Source: an uncultured Clostridia bacterium (lineage in GTDB: Bacteria; Bacillota; Clostridia; TANB77; CAG-508). Taken from it: a stretch of 64,000 bases of DNA. The first letter of the stretch is position 1; each line of letters begins with the position of its first letter. Positions 27,662 to 35,887 of the stretch are shown here, in pieces. The translations under genes were made by a program, and so were the position numbers. The stretch is taken from assembly GCA_948524275.1 (NCBI GenBank), contig CAOSLI010000001.1, positions 124,001-188,000 of the forward strand, read 5' to 3'. The notes under the pieces are model-generated. The model saw only the letters and a list, made by a program, of their open reading frames with translations. It was not told the origin of the DNA and ran no database searches.

Positions 27662-28333
27662 ATGGAGAATTGCAAAATAAGTAATTTGTATAATTTAGAC
27701 GAGACAATAGCAAAAGATTTACTAGTAAAGTATACATATCCATGGGAAGTGCTACCACATATTGAAGAATTTATAATAAGTTTAGGAAAAAGTCTTTCAA
27801 AAGAAGAATATACACAGGTTAAGGAAAATGTGTGGATTCATAAGACTGCAAATGTATATGAAAGTGCATATATAAATGGACCTGTTATAATATGCAAGGA
27901 TGCTGAAGTAAGGCATTGTGCATTTATTAGAGGAAAGGCAATAGTTGGAGAGGCGGCTGTTGTAGGAAATTCAACAGAGCTTAAAAACGTAATATTATTT
28001 AATAAAGTACAAGTACCACATTATAATTATGTTGGAGATTCTATTTTAGGATACAAATCTCATATGGGAGCAGGTTCAATTACATCAAATGTAAAGTCAG
28101 ATAAGAAATTAATTGTTGTAAAAGATAAAGATGAAAATATAGAAACAGGACTAAAGAAGATAGGAGCAATGTTAGGAGATAATGTAGAAGTCGGATGTGG
28201 AAGTGTTTTGAATCCAGGAACAGTAATTGGAAGAAATACTAATATTTATCCATTATCTTCAGTAAGGGGAGTTGTACCTGAAAATAGTATATATAAGTCA
28301 AAAAATGAAATAGTAGAAAAGATGTCAGAATAA
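27662..28333 (+). CDS. Left-handed beta-helix nucleotidyl/acyltransferase-like protein
   Basis: 223 residues from ATG 27662 (MENCKISNLYNLDETIA), RBS GTGAGGAG. After an N-terminal helical region come hexapeptide repeats of the left-handed beta-helix: VWIHKTANVYESAYINGPVI, AEVRHCAFIRGKAIVGEAAV, GNSTELKNVILF, and VPHYNYVGDSILGYKSHMGAG, which resembles the acetyl-CoA site of the GlmU C-terminal domain. No uridylyltransferase domain is present. Likely an acyltransferase acting on a sugar or sugar nucleotide, paired with the UDPGP-family gene upstream. Confidence 0.8.
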   Translation: MENCKISNLYNLDETIAKDLLVKYTYPWEVLPHIEEFIISLGKSLSKEEYTQVKENVWIHKTANVYESAYINGPVIICKDAEVRHCAFIRGKAIVGEAAVVGNSTELKNVILFNKVQVPHYNYVGDSILGYKSHMGAGSITSNVKSDKKLIVVKDKDENIETGLKKIGAMLGDNVEVGCGSVLNPGTVIGRNTNIYPLSSVRGVVPENSIYKSKNEIVEKMSE

Positions 28334-28400
28334 ATATAACAGTTTATTAAGAATATACTTACATAAAAGTGTATTTGTGGATAAAAGGGGAAAATTTAAG

Positions 28401-29459
28401 ATGAAAAGAGCAAAAGAGAACAAAAATAGTATTAAAGTGATTGCAAGTGTAATAGCAGTTATTGCTATAGCTGCGATAGCATTTGGAATTGTAAGGATAT
28501 GCAAAGCATCAAAAACAGGAAGTAGCCATGTAAATACAAATAATTTTTTAGGTGGAGATTTCCTTGAAGGAAATGAATGGAAAAATAGTGTATTGTCAAA
28601 TCAAATAGAAACTAAAAACCAAATCGAAAATAATGTAATTCAAAATACTGTCCAATCTAATACAATAAAAAATGAAGTTGCTACAAATACTACTAAGCCA
28701 GTAAGTACTGGAACAACTTCAAATAATGCAAACAATAATTCATCTAGCAATAATTCGAACAAAACAGAAAGCCAAACACCAACATATAAAAATTCAGGAA
28801 CTGGCGGACTACCAGTTCTTATGTATCATTTCTTTTATAATGCATCAGCAGGAGAAACTGCCAGAGACAACAACTTTATAGAAATATCAGCATTTGAAAG
28901 TCAAATGAAATATTTATCAGACAACAATTTTTATTTTCCAACATGGCAAGAAGTTGAAGATTATATAGATGGAAAAAAATCATTACCAGCTAAAAGTATT
29001 GTTATAACAGTAGATGACGGAGATGAATCTTTTTTTAGGCTAGCACTTCCAGTAATAGAAAAATATAATGTTAAAGCAACAGAATTCTTAGTAACTTCAT
29101 GGAATGGTTGGTATTGCAATGATTATAAATCAAGCAAAGTAAGCTATCAATCTCATTCAGACCAAATGCACAAAGGCGGAGTAAATGGTAAAGGTGTATT
29201 ATTATCATGGAGTTATGACCAAATCTACAAAGATTTAACAGATTCAAAGAATTGCCTAAATGGACAGGCAACAGTATTTTGCTATCCTTTTGGACAATAT
29301 AATGAAAATAGTAAAAAAATATTGAAGGATGCAGGATATAAATTAGCATTTACAACTCAAGGGGGAAGAGTTTACAAAGGTGCAGACAAATATGCACTTC
29401 CTAGAGTAAGAATATCAAAGGGAATATCACTTCAATCATTTACTAATATGGTTAATTAA
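28401..29459 (+). CDS. Membrane-anchored polysaccharide deacetylase
   Basis: 352 residues from ATG 28401 with RBS AAAAGGGG (a GTG at 28377 lies before the RBS). One membrane helix at about 13-34, an Asn/Ser/Thr-rich linker to residue ~135, then a NodB domain: LPVLMYHFF, the metal-binding TVDDGDESFF, SYQSHSDQMHKGG for the His pair, and FCYPFGQYNENSKKIL. It likely removes N- or O-acetyl groups from peptidoglycan or surface polysaccharide outside the cell. Confidence 0.9.
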   Translation: MKRAKENKNSIKVIASVIAVIAIAAIAFGIVRICKASKTGSSHVNTNNFLGGDFLEGNEWKNSVLSNQIETKNQIENNVIQNTVQSNTIKNEVATNTTKPVSTGTTSNNANNNSSSNNSNKTESQTPTYKNSGTGGLPVLMYHFFYNASAGETARDNNFIEISAFESQMKYLSDNNFYFPTWQEVEDYIDGKKSLPAKSIVITVDDGDESFFRLALPVIEKYNVKATEFLVTSWNGWYCNDYKSSKVSYQSHSDQMHKGGVNGKGVLLSWSYDQIYKDLTDSKNCLNGQATVFCYPFGQYNENSKKILKDAGYKLAFTTQGGRVYKGADKYALPRVRISKGISLQSFTNMVN

Positions 29460-29460
29460 A

Positions 29461-29506
29461 ACAAAAAAGACCAATGGAAGTAGTTTATTACAACCATTGG
29501 TCTTTA
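29461..29506. terminator. Bidirectional terminator
   Basis: AAAGACCAATGG pairs with CCATTGGTCTTT with A-rich and T-rich flanks; serves the deacetylase gene and the opposing DUF402 gene. Confidence 0.85.
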
Positions 29507-29509
29507 AGA

Positions 29510-30007
29510 TTATAAATAATTGTTTATATTAATTTTTAAATATTTATTAGTGTTATTTTCTATGCTTTTTATTAGTTCATTCTTTGTATTATTAGCTAAT
29601 TCATAATCTTCCTTAGTTATCATATTTTTATCTAGGGCTTCATTTAATTCATCTTTATCTAACACTTCTATATGATTATTATAGACAACATCTAAATATA
29701 AATCATCATAATAAGGAATTTGAGTATATTGATCTAATCCATTTTCTTTTGTAATATCAAAATAATATGATATTATTTCTTTTTGCTCATTAATAAACAT
29801 TCTTATACAATAATGTTCATTTTTAGGAACTACTTCTACAAGATAATAGTCATTTTTAATCAAAATTGTATCATTTATTATAAACGGATTCTCTATTTGT
29901 ATTATTTTCTTAACTCCAATATAACAATCTTCTCTATCAAAATAAATTTTTAATGTATATTTATCAACATCTTTTAAATATGTTTTACTTATATATTTTT
30001 TTCTCAT
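29510..30007 (-). CDS. DUF402 domain protein
   Basis: 165 residues. The C-terminal half, GLDQYTQIPYYDDLYLDVVYNN followed by IEVLDKDELNEALDKNMIT and YELANN, is the conserved core of DUF402 (FomD/YgaC-like) proteins, which in characterised cases bind divalent metal and hydrolyse nucleotide-linked phosphates. The acidic DDLYLDVV residues are the likely metal ligands. Monocistronic, with its own promoter at 30093-30121 and near-identical hairpins on either side. Confidence 0.8.
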   Translation of the reverse strand: MRKKYISKTYLKDVDKYTLKIYFDREDCYIGVKKIIQIENPFIINDTILIKNDYYLVEVVPKNEHYCIRMFINEQKEIISYYFDITKENGLDQYTQIPYYDDLYLDVVYNNHIEVLDKDELNEALDKNMITKEDYELANNTKNELIKSIENNTNKYLKININNYL

Positions 30008-30092
30008 TTACCATTATATCTCCATATCATCTTTATCTAATAAATATTTTTACATTATGATGTTACTATTTTTTTACATTAAATATGTATTT

Positions 30093-30121
30093 ATTATAAC
30101 ATTCTTCATAGTTTATGTCAA
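30093..30121 (-). promoter_or_regulatory. Promoter of the DUF402 gene
   Basis: On the minus strand: TTGACA, 17-base spacer, TATAAT, about 85 bases before the start codon. Confidence 0.8.
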
Positions 30122-30177
30122 TTGTATATGGTATATTATAGTAATACTCTATAATAAACTAAACATTTTGTAAAAGT

Positions 30178-30213
30178 AAAAAGACCAATGAAGTAATTCA
30201 TTGGTCTTTAAAT
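30178..30213. terminator. Hairpin terminator, near copy of the one at 29461
   Basis: AAAGACCAATGAA pairs with TTCATTGGTCTTT. On the minus strand it would end the 30285-30629 transcript. Confidence 0.75.
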
Positions 30214-30236
30214 GTAGAGAATTGCTTTATAGTAGC

Positions 30237-30285
30237 AAAGGAGTGTCCCATTGGTCGACCAAAAGGCCCGTCCCCTTGGTTGATT
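30237..30285. repeat. Degenerate GTCCCC-type intergenic repeat, copy 2
   Basis: Contains the perfect palindrome TTGGTCGACCAA followed by AAGGCCCGTCCCCTTGGTTGA, related to the sequence at 27612-27637. Confidence 0.5.
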
Positions 30286-30629
30286 TAATCTTGTTCTCTA
30301 CTAGGTAACATATAATCTACTAATCCATAAACTATAGCACCCAAACAGATTGAAAATGCTGAAACTGCATATCCTATAGCAAAATATTGTACTAAAAATA
30401 ATGCTATAGCTGCAAGTATTGCACCAATTATAAATTTTACAATTGGGTGAAAATACAATTTAGTAAAAGTAGAAATTAGAAAGTCTATAAGAGCTAACAA
30501 AACAATAGAAATAGCGAGCATCCACCAATTTGCAAAAGTAAAACCAGGTGTAAAGAAAGCAGTAACTCCAAGTATCAATATACTTGCTATTAATCTACCA
30601 ATAAATTGAATTGACTTATTTATTATCAT
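30285..30629 (-). CDS. Small four-helix membrane protein
   Basis: 114 residues with four hydrophobic helices (about 8-26, 33-52, 60-80, 86-105), and the start IQFIGRLIASILILGVTAFFTPGF. The pattern is like the small YndM/holin-superfamily-IV-like membrane proteins of Firmicutes, but I cannot assign one of them with certainty. Preceded by RBS AGGAATTTT. No phage genes are nearby, so a lysis role is not supported. Confidence 0.6.
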   Translation of the reverse strand: MIINKSIQFIGRLIASILILGVTAFFTPGFTFANWWMLAISIVLLALIDFLISTFTKLYFHPIVKFIIGAILAAIALFLVQYFAIGYAVSAFSICLGAIVYGLVDYMLPSREQD

Positions 30630-30801
30630 AATAAAAAATTCCTTTCTAAAAAGTATTTTAAAAACTAAGTCTAATAAAATTAAACTTTATATTTTAATTA
30701 TGTCCAATTAATATAAAAATATACCTTGCTCTAATTTTTGTGCATAAAAACAAAAGATGTGGAAAAACTAAACAAAAATTATAAATGCAAGGAGTTTATG
30801 T

Positions 30802-31476
30802 ATGTTAACTACATTTTTAAGATCAATAGTTCTTTATGTAATTGTATTAGTTGTAATGAGATTAATGGGAAAAAGAGAAATAGGACAACTTCAACCATTT
30901 GAACTTGTAATATCAATAATGATAGCAGATTTAGCATCAATTCCAATGTCGGAGCTAGGAATTCCTATTTTTAATGGTATTATCCCAATATTAGGTTTAC
31001 TTGCAATGCATTTAGTAATATCATTCTTTAATATGAAATTTGTAAAGTTTAGAGAGATAACTTGTGGGAAGCCTAGTATTTTAATTTTTAGAGGAAAAAT
31101 AGATGAACAGGTATTAATAAAAGAAAGATTTACTTTAAATGAACTTCAAGAAAGAATGAGAGAAAATAATGTATTTAATATTGGAGATATAGAATATGCA
31201 ATTTTAGAGACAAATGGAAACATTTCTATAATTTTAAAACCATCAAAAAGAAATACAATATGTGAAGATTTTAATATAGAACCAGACTATGAGGGGTTGC
31301 CATATGATTTAGTTTTAGATGGACAGGTTATGTATGAAAATTTAACTAAGTTAGGTAAAGATTATAAATGGTTAAGTAAACAAGTGGCAAAATTTAAAAC
31401 TACACCAGAACACTGTTTAATTGCTACAATTGATGGTAAGGGAAACTTCTTTTGTCAAGAAAAAGAGGGTAAATAA
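30802..31476 (+). CDS. DUF421/YetF family membrane protein
   Basis: 224 residues: three membrane helices in the first ~85 residues containing VMRLMGKREIGQLQPFELVI, the family signature, then two cytoplasmic YetF domains (KPSILIFRGKIDEQVLIKER, LPYDLVLDGQVMYENL). Family members are linked to spore or membrane functions in Bacillus but the molecular role is not settled. The next gene encodes a DUF4363-like protein, its frequent partner. Confidence 0.87.
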   Translation: MLTTFLRSIVLYVIVLVVMRLMGKREIGQLQPFELVISIMIADLASIPMSELGIPIFNGIIPILGLLAMHLVISFFNMKFVKFREITCGKPSILIFRGKIDEQVLIKERFTLNELQERMRENNVFNIGDIEYAILETNGNISIILKPSKRNTICEDFNIEPDYEGLPYDLVLDGQVMYENLTKLGKDYKWLSKQVAKFKTTPEHCLIATIDGKGNFFCQEKEGK

Positions 31477-31503
31477 ATATAGATGCCGAGAGGAGTAAAA
31501 TTT

Positions 31504-31893
31504 ATGAAAAAGGAGTTAATTATAACAATAATTATTATAATTGCAATTATAATCGCAGATATTTGTACACAGAATTATACTAAAAAATGCGTGCATGAAA
31601 TAGATGAAAAGCTTCAGAACATAAAGCAAGAATGTTTAGAAGAAGAAAGTGATAATTTAAAGCTGGCACAAGATGTTGATGAAGTTTATCAAGAATGGAC
31701 AAAAAAAAGTGATAAGCTTTCATTTTATTTAGAACATGATGAACTAGAAAAAGTACATTCAAGTTTGCGTATAATAAAAGGCTTTTTTGAATCAGATGAA
31801 ATAAATGATAGTATTCCTGAACTAGAAAACTGCATGTATATTCTTTATCACATACAAGAAAAAGAAGCATTTAAATTTAAAAATATATTTTAG
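31504..31893 (+). CDS. DUF4363-like membrane-anchored protein
   Basis: 129 residues from ATG 31504 with RBS GAGAGGAG; a second in-frame ATG at 31483 precedes that RBS. One N-terminal helix (ELIITIIIIIAIIIADICT), then an external helical domain rich in charged residues (WTKKSDKLSFYLEHDELEKV). DUF4363 proteins have this layout and are commonly encoded beside DUF421 genes, as here 27 bp downstream. Confidence 0.75.
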   Translation: MKKELIITIIIIIAIIIADICTQNYTKKCVHEIDEKLQNIKQECLEEESDNLKLAQDVDEVYQEWTKKSDKLSFYLEHDELEKVHSSLRIIKGFFESDEINDSIPELENCMYILYHIQEKEAFKFKNIF

Positions 31894-31901
31894 AAAAAGT
31901 G

Positions 31902-31930
31902 TTGAATTTGACAAAAAAGAGTGATATAAT
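31902..31930 (+). promoter_or_regulatory. Promoter of pyk
   Basis: TTGAAT, 17-base spacer, TATAAT, about 50 bases before pyk. Confidence 0.7.
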
Positions 31931-31981
31931 ATTACGGTATGTAAATCTTCTGATGAGAAGAAGGAAAGGAACGGAAAATTT

Positions 31982-33427
31982 ATGAAGAAGTATTTAAGAA
32001 AAACTAAAATTGTAGGAACAATAGGACCAGCTAGTGAAAATAAGCTAGAAGAATTATTTGAAGCAGGACTAAATGTATGTAGAGTTAACTATTCTCATGG
32101 AAGTTGGGATGAACAATCAGAAAAGACAGAAAACATTATTCGTTTAAGAAAAGAATTAGATATTCCAGTTGCATTACTATTGGATATGAAAGGCCCAGAA
32201 ATTAGAACAGGAATGCTATATACAGGAAAGAACACAAAAATACAATTAAAAGATGGACAAAAATTTACATTAGTAAATGAAGATATTACTGGAGATGAAG
32301 GAAAAGTTTCAGTAACATATAAAGAATTATATAAAGATGTTAAGCCAGGTACAAAAATCTTAATAGATGATGGTGCAATTGAATTAAAAGTTGACGAGAT
32401 TGCAGGAAAAGATATAGTTTGTACAGTAGTTCATGGAAATGGATTAGGAAGTAGAAAAACAATGAACTTACCTGGAACTGTTATTAGATTACCAGGGTTA
32501 GCAGAAAAGGATATAGCAGACTTAAAAACAGCTTGTGAGCATGATTATGACTTTGTAGCAATTTCATTTGCTAGAAACTTAGATGATATTAGACAAGTAA
32601 GAAAAGTACTAGATGAAAATGGTGGAAAAGATATAAAAATAGTTACAAAGATAGAAAACGTAGAAGGATTATCAAACTTAGATGCTATATTAGAAGAAGC
32701 TGATAGCCAAATGATAGCTCGTGGAGATATGGCTACAGAAACAGACTTTACAGAACCACCTATAATGCAAAAGAGAATTATAAAAACATCTAATAGATTA
32801 TGCAAGCCAGCTATAACAGCTACACAAATGTTAGAGTCAATGACACATCAACCACTACCAACAAGAGCTGAGGCGAGTGACGTTGCAAATGCTATATATG
32901 ATAGAACAAGTGCAATAATGCTTTCAGGAGAATGTGCACAAGGTGATTATCCAGTAGAATGTGTTAAGACAATGGATAAGATAGCAAGAAGAGTTGAACC
33001 AGAAATAAATTACTGGAAGAGATTTGACGAAAAAGATACTCCAATACTTGACACATTAGAACAAAATGTATGCTATGCTACATGTGTTACCGCTAAAAAC
33101 ATGAAAGCTGATGCAATTGTATGTTACACACATTCAGGAGACACAGCTAGAAACTTAGCAGGACTTGGAGCAGCTTGCCCAATCCTAGCTATAACAGACA
33201 ATAGAAGAACATTTAACCAATTATCATTAGCATGGAATGTTACACCAGTTTATATAGATGCTAAAGAAACAATTAACAAAACAATTGAAGTTGGTATCAA
33301 GAAATTAAAAGATAAAGAAATACTTGAAAGCGGTGACTTAATAATAGTTGCAGGTGGAGATAAAATATTAGACAACAATAATCCATCAATTAACAAAACA
33401 TTAGGTGGAGTTATAAGATTATCATAA
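31982..33427 (+). CDS. pyk: Pyruvate kinase
   Basis: 481 residues, the form without the extra C-terminal PEP-utiliser domain. Converts phosphoenolpyruvate and ADP to pyruvate and ATP. Signatures: KTKIVGTIGPASEN, NVCRVNYSHGS, LLDMKGPEIRTG, the lysine-containing KIVTKIENVEGL, MIARGDMATE, and ITATQMLESM. The C-terminal allosteric domain is complete. Monocistronic with its own promoter and terminator. Confidence 0.97.
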   Translation: MKKYLRKTKIVGTIGPASENKLEELFEAGLNVCRVNYSHGSWDEQSEKTENIIRLRKELDIPVALLLDMKGPEIRTGMLYTGKNTKIQLKDGQKFTLVNEDITGDEGKVSVTYKELYKDVKPGTKILIDDGAIELKVDEIAGKDIVCTVVHGNGLGSRKTMNLPGTVIRLPGLAEKDIADLKTACEHDYDFVAISFARNLDDIRQVRKVLDENGGKDIKIVTKIENVEGLSNLDAILEEADSQMIARGDMATETDFTEPPIMQKRIIKTSNRLCKPAITATQMLESMTHQPLPTRAEASDVANAIYDRTSAIMLSGECAQGDYPVECVKTMDKIARRVEPEINYWKRFDEKDTPILDTLEQNVCYATCVTAKNMKADAIVCYTHSGDTARNLAGLGAACPILAITDNRRTFNQLSLAWNVTPVYIDAKETINKTIEVGIKKLKDKEILESGDLIIVAGGDKILDNNNPSINKTLGGVIRLS

Positions 33428-33458
33428 TAGAGTGAAAGAATTTCAAAAGTAAGAGAAA

Positions 33459-33510
33459 ATTTAATAGAGTATCATAAAATTTTATATAAATTTTATGATA
33501 CTCTATTATT
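33459..33510 (+). terminator. Terminator after pyk
   Basis: AATAGAGTATCATAAAATTT pairs with AAATTTTATGATACTCTATT, a 20-bp stem with a short loop. Confidence 0.88.
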
Positions 33511-33540
33511 GATTCTATAATAATAAAATGACCAAAGAAT

Positions 33541-33570
33541 TTGACAGTTTACATAAGAAAATGCTATAAT
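33541..33570 (+). promoter_or_regulatory. Promoter before the HIT-family gene
   Basis: TTGACA, 18-base spacer, TATAAT, about 95 bases upstream of the gene. Confidence 0.75.
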
Positions 33571-33664
33571 TAAATTGTAACAACTTTTTTGTATTGTTCA
33601 TATGTTTATGAACTTTGCATAGTACCTATTAACAGCAAACGAGGATATAGTAAGGAGGTAAACT

Positions 33665-34747
33665 ATGATAACTCGGAAGCATGCGCTTATTGGAATCTCT
33701 GGAACAAACCAAGACACTTTAACAAGAGTTTTGGATATTGTGTGGAATATGGAGGGCATTTCTCAAATCCAAACCACTAGTGAAATTCAGACTGTATGGG
33801 GATTCAACAAGACCCCCGTCATCAATGCGAAAGACTTTATGAAGATTTGCGCTGATTACAATGGCAATATATTAATCTTCAATGTGGAAACTAAAATCAC
33901 TTCGCTTGAGACCAAAAAAGTAGTAGAAGCTTTCACAAAATTCTGCTATGATAATCTCATTGAACCGGGGGAGTTTAAAGTTCCCAACACAGCAAATAAT
34001 TCGTCAGAAGGATGTTTCTTATGCGAAATTGCAAAGCATCCTGAGATGACTACCTTCGAGCATAACATGGAATGTAAGTTCGTTGACATGGTAGTGTATG
34101 AGACGGATAATTTCGTGGTGATTCCTGGATTGGGTCCTCTCGACCCTGGATATCTTATGATAATGCCAAAGGAGCATTATCTGTCATCGGCACAGGTTCC
34201 TGAAGAGCAAATGCAAGAATATCATGAAGTGGAAGAGGACGTTTATTGGATGCTAAAAAAGACGTACGGAGAAGATACGTTTTTCTACGAGCATGGTACA
34301 GCACCTGGTGGAGCAGTAGGTCTAAAGTCTATTGTGCATGCACATGTGCATTGTATGATAGCCAATCCTATTGATGATTACTACAAGAACATGTATCGTA
34401 TGAGACCTGTCAAGGCCGTAAAAGATTTGGGACAAGTCAATTATTTTGCATACAAGGATGGACCGAATGGAGAAATCTGGGCCTGTGATGACTTAAGAGT
34501 GTACATTCAGAGGCAGGTACATCGGCAAATAAGAGCAGAGGCAAAAGGTCTTCCACCAGGAGATTTTAACTGGAGAACGACAGCATTTGCAAATAGAACA
34601 AAACAAACCATATGGCAAATGTTTATGTTCTTGAGGGATTCGTATTATCTTCCGGAGCGTATCAAGAACCGCACACAGCAATTTGTAGATGCGGCACGTG
34701 AAAGGTTTGAAGAAGAGGAAACACTTACTATAAACCAAGTCGTGTAA
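33665..34747 (+). CDS. HIT-superfamily protein, compositionally foreign
   Basis: 360 residues. N-terminal ~100 residues are of unknown fold (start MITRKHALIGISGTNQDTL, possibly ACT-like); a Cys-X2-Cys (CFLCEI) begins the HIT/GalT-like domain, with GLGPLDPGYLMIMPKEHY and the histidine triad SIVHAHVHCMI. Family members bind or transfer nucleotides. Codon use differs from every neighbour: frequent CCG, TCG, GCG, CGT and ATC. It holds the only two in-frame CGG codons not at a frameshift (33674, 34523). If CGG forces a +1 shift in this cell, translation would end after about 18 codons. Strong RBS AAGGAGG. Likely recent transfer. Confidence 0.75.
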   Translation: MITRKHALIGISGTNQDTLTRVLDIVWNMEGISQIQTTSEIQTVWGFNKTPVINAKDFMKICADYNGNILIFNVETKITSLETKKVVEAFTKFCYDNLIEPGEFKVPNTANNSSEGCFLCEIAKHPEMTTFEHNMECKFVDMVVYETDNFVVIPGLGPLDPGYLMIMPKEHYLSSAQVPEEQMQEYHEVEEDVYWMLKKTYGEDTFFYEHGTAPGGAVGLKSIVHAHVHCMIANPIDDYYKNMYRMRPVKAVKDLGQVNYFAYKDGPNGEIWACDDLRVYIQRQVHRQIRAEAKGLPPGDFNWRTTAFANRTKQTIWQMFMFLRDSYYLPERIKNRTQQFVDAARERFEEEETLTINQVV

Positions 34748-34803
34748 AAAACGAAACCTTTAAGTAAAAGGTACAAGATGCGCACATGCTAAAGTGCATT
34801 ATG

Positions 34804-34850
34804 GATGGTTTAGTGGAGATTAAATTCTTCGCTAAGCCATCTTTATATTT
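34804..34850 (+). terminator. Terminator after the HIT-family gene
   Basis: GATGGTTTAGTGGAGA pairs with TCTTCGCTAAGCCATC allowing G-U pairs, then a T-rich tract. Confidence 0.75.
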
Positions 34851-34892
34851 TACAAATAAAATAATACATAATAACAAAAGCTAAGAAATATC

Positions 34893-34922
34893 TTGATTTC
34901 AATGAGTAAAATATAATATAAT
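34893..34922 (+). promoter_or_regulatory. Promoter of the phosphoesterase gene
   Basis: TTGATT, 18-base spacer, TATAAT. Confidence 0.6.
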
Positions 34923-34958
34923 GATTAAGTAAAAATATAAGAAGGAAAAGAGAAAAAC

Positions 34959-35801
34959 ATGAAATTTATTTATACGAGTGATATTCATGGCGATGTTAAT
35001 AAGTTTGAACTAATATTAAAACTAGCCTTAGATAAGAAAATTAATCATATTGTTTTTGGTGGAGATTTATATCCAAAAAAACCTGAAATAAGTGAATCAG
35101 TACAAAGAGAATTTATGAATGGATATTTAAGAGATTTTTATAAAAAATTAGAAATAAATAATATACAATTTATTAGCATATTAGGAAATGATGATTTGGA
35201 AAGTCTTAACGAAGAATATTATGAAATGATAAAGGAATTTCCTAATGTAAAAGATATAGATGGAAAAAAAGTTGATATCCACGGAATTAGCTTTATTGGA
35301 CTTGATAAGGTATTAGATACACCATTTAAAAGGAAGAACTGTATTGTAGTTGAAGAAGGACAAGAAATGCCAAAACAAGTTAGTGATAAAATATATATCA
35401 ATAAATGCCAAGATATTATTACAGTACAAGAATGGGAGCAAATGAGAAAGGATACAGTGCCTAAAATGGAGGAATGTCTTGCAAATTTGCCAAAACCAAC
35501 AGAAGGGCATAAAGCAATATATGTTTTACATGATCCGCCTTATGGCATAGGACTTGACTACTGCAAAGATGGTGATAAACCAGGTTCTAAAGCAATGGCA
35601 GAATTCTTGGAAAAAAGCAATGCATATATGTCATTACATGGACACATTCATGAATCACAGAAATATAGTGGTGTATGGTATGGAAAATTAGGAAGCACTA
35701 TATGCATTCAAGCAGGACAAACTGAACTTGGAGAACTACCATTACATTATGTTGTAGTTGATACAGATGAGAATACATTTGATATAGGATATGAAAAATA
35801 A
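34959..35801 (+). CDS. Calcineurin-like metallophosphoesterase
   Basis: 280 residues with the five metal-binding blocks of the family: YTSDIHGDVNKF, VFGGDLYPK, ILGNDD, VLHDPPYG and SLHGHIHES. It is a cytoplasmic two-metal phosphatase or phosphodiesterase; no signal peptide. The substrate is not predictable from sequence. Own promoter, not part of the dockerin island that begins 87 bp later. Confidence 0.87.
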   Translation: MKFIYTSDIHGDVNKFELILKLALDKKINHIVFGGDLYPKKPEISESVQREFMNGYLRDFYKKLEINNIQFISILGNDDLESLNEEYYEMIKEFPNVKDIDGKKVDIHGISFIGLDKVLDTPFKRKNCIVVEEGQEMPKQVSDKIYINKCQDIITVQEWEQMRKDTVPKMEECLANLPKPTEGHKAIYVLHDPPYGIGLDYCKDGDKPGSKAMAEFLEKSNAYMSLHGHIHESQKYSGVWYGKLGSTICIQAGQTELGELPLHYVVVDTDENTFDIGYEK

Positions 35802-35819
35802 ATCTGAATTGTTTAATGA

Positions 35820-35849
35820 TTGACAATTAGCTTAAAGTAATGATTTAAT
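35820..35849 (+). promoter_or_regulatory. Promoter of the first dockerin gene
   Basis: TTGACA, 18-base spacer, TTTAAT, about 40 bases before the start codon. Confidence 0.55.
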
Positions 35850-35887
35850 TGTATTGTTAAAAATAAAAAGATAAAGGGGATAAAAGA

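Noticed and set aside
33589..33780. ORF of 63 codons overlapping the start of the HIT gene
   Set aside because: It lies in another frame of the HIT gene, has no RBS, and the HIT frame is the one with the conserved domain.
30285..34747. Holin-like protein and HIT gene as traces of a prophage
   Set aside because: No phage structural, integrase or lysis genes are near, and the membrane protein is a common chromosomal type.
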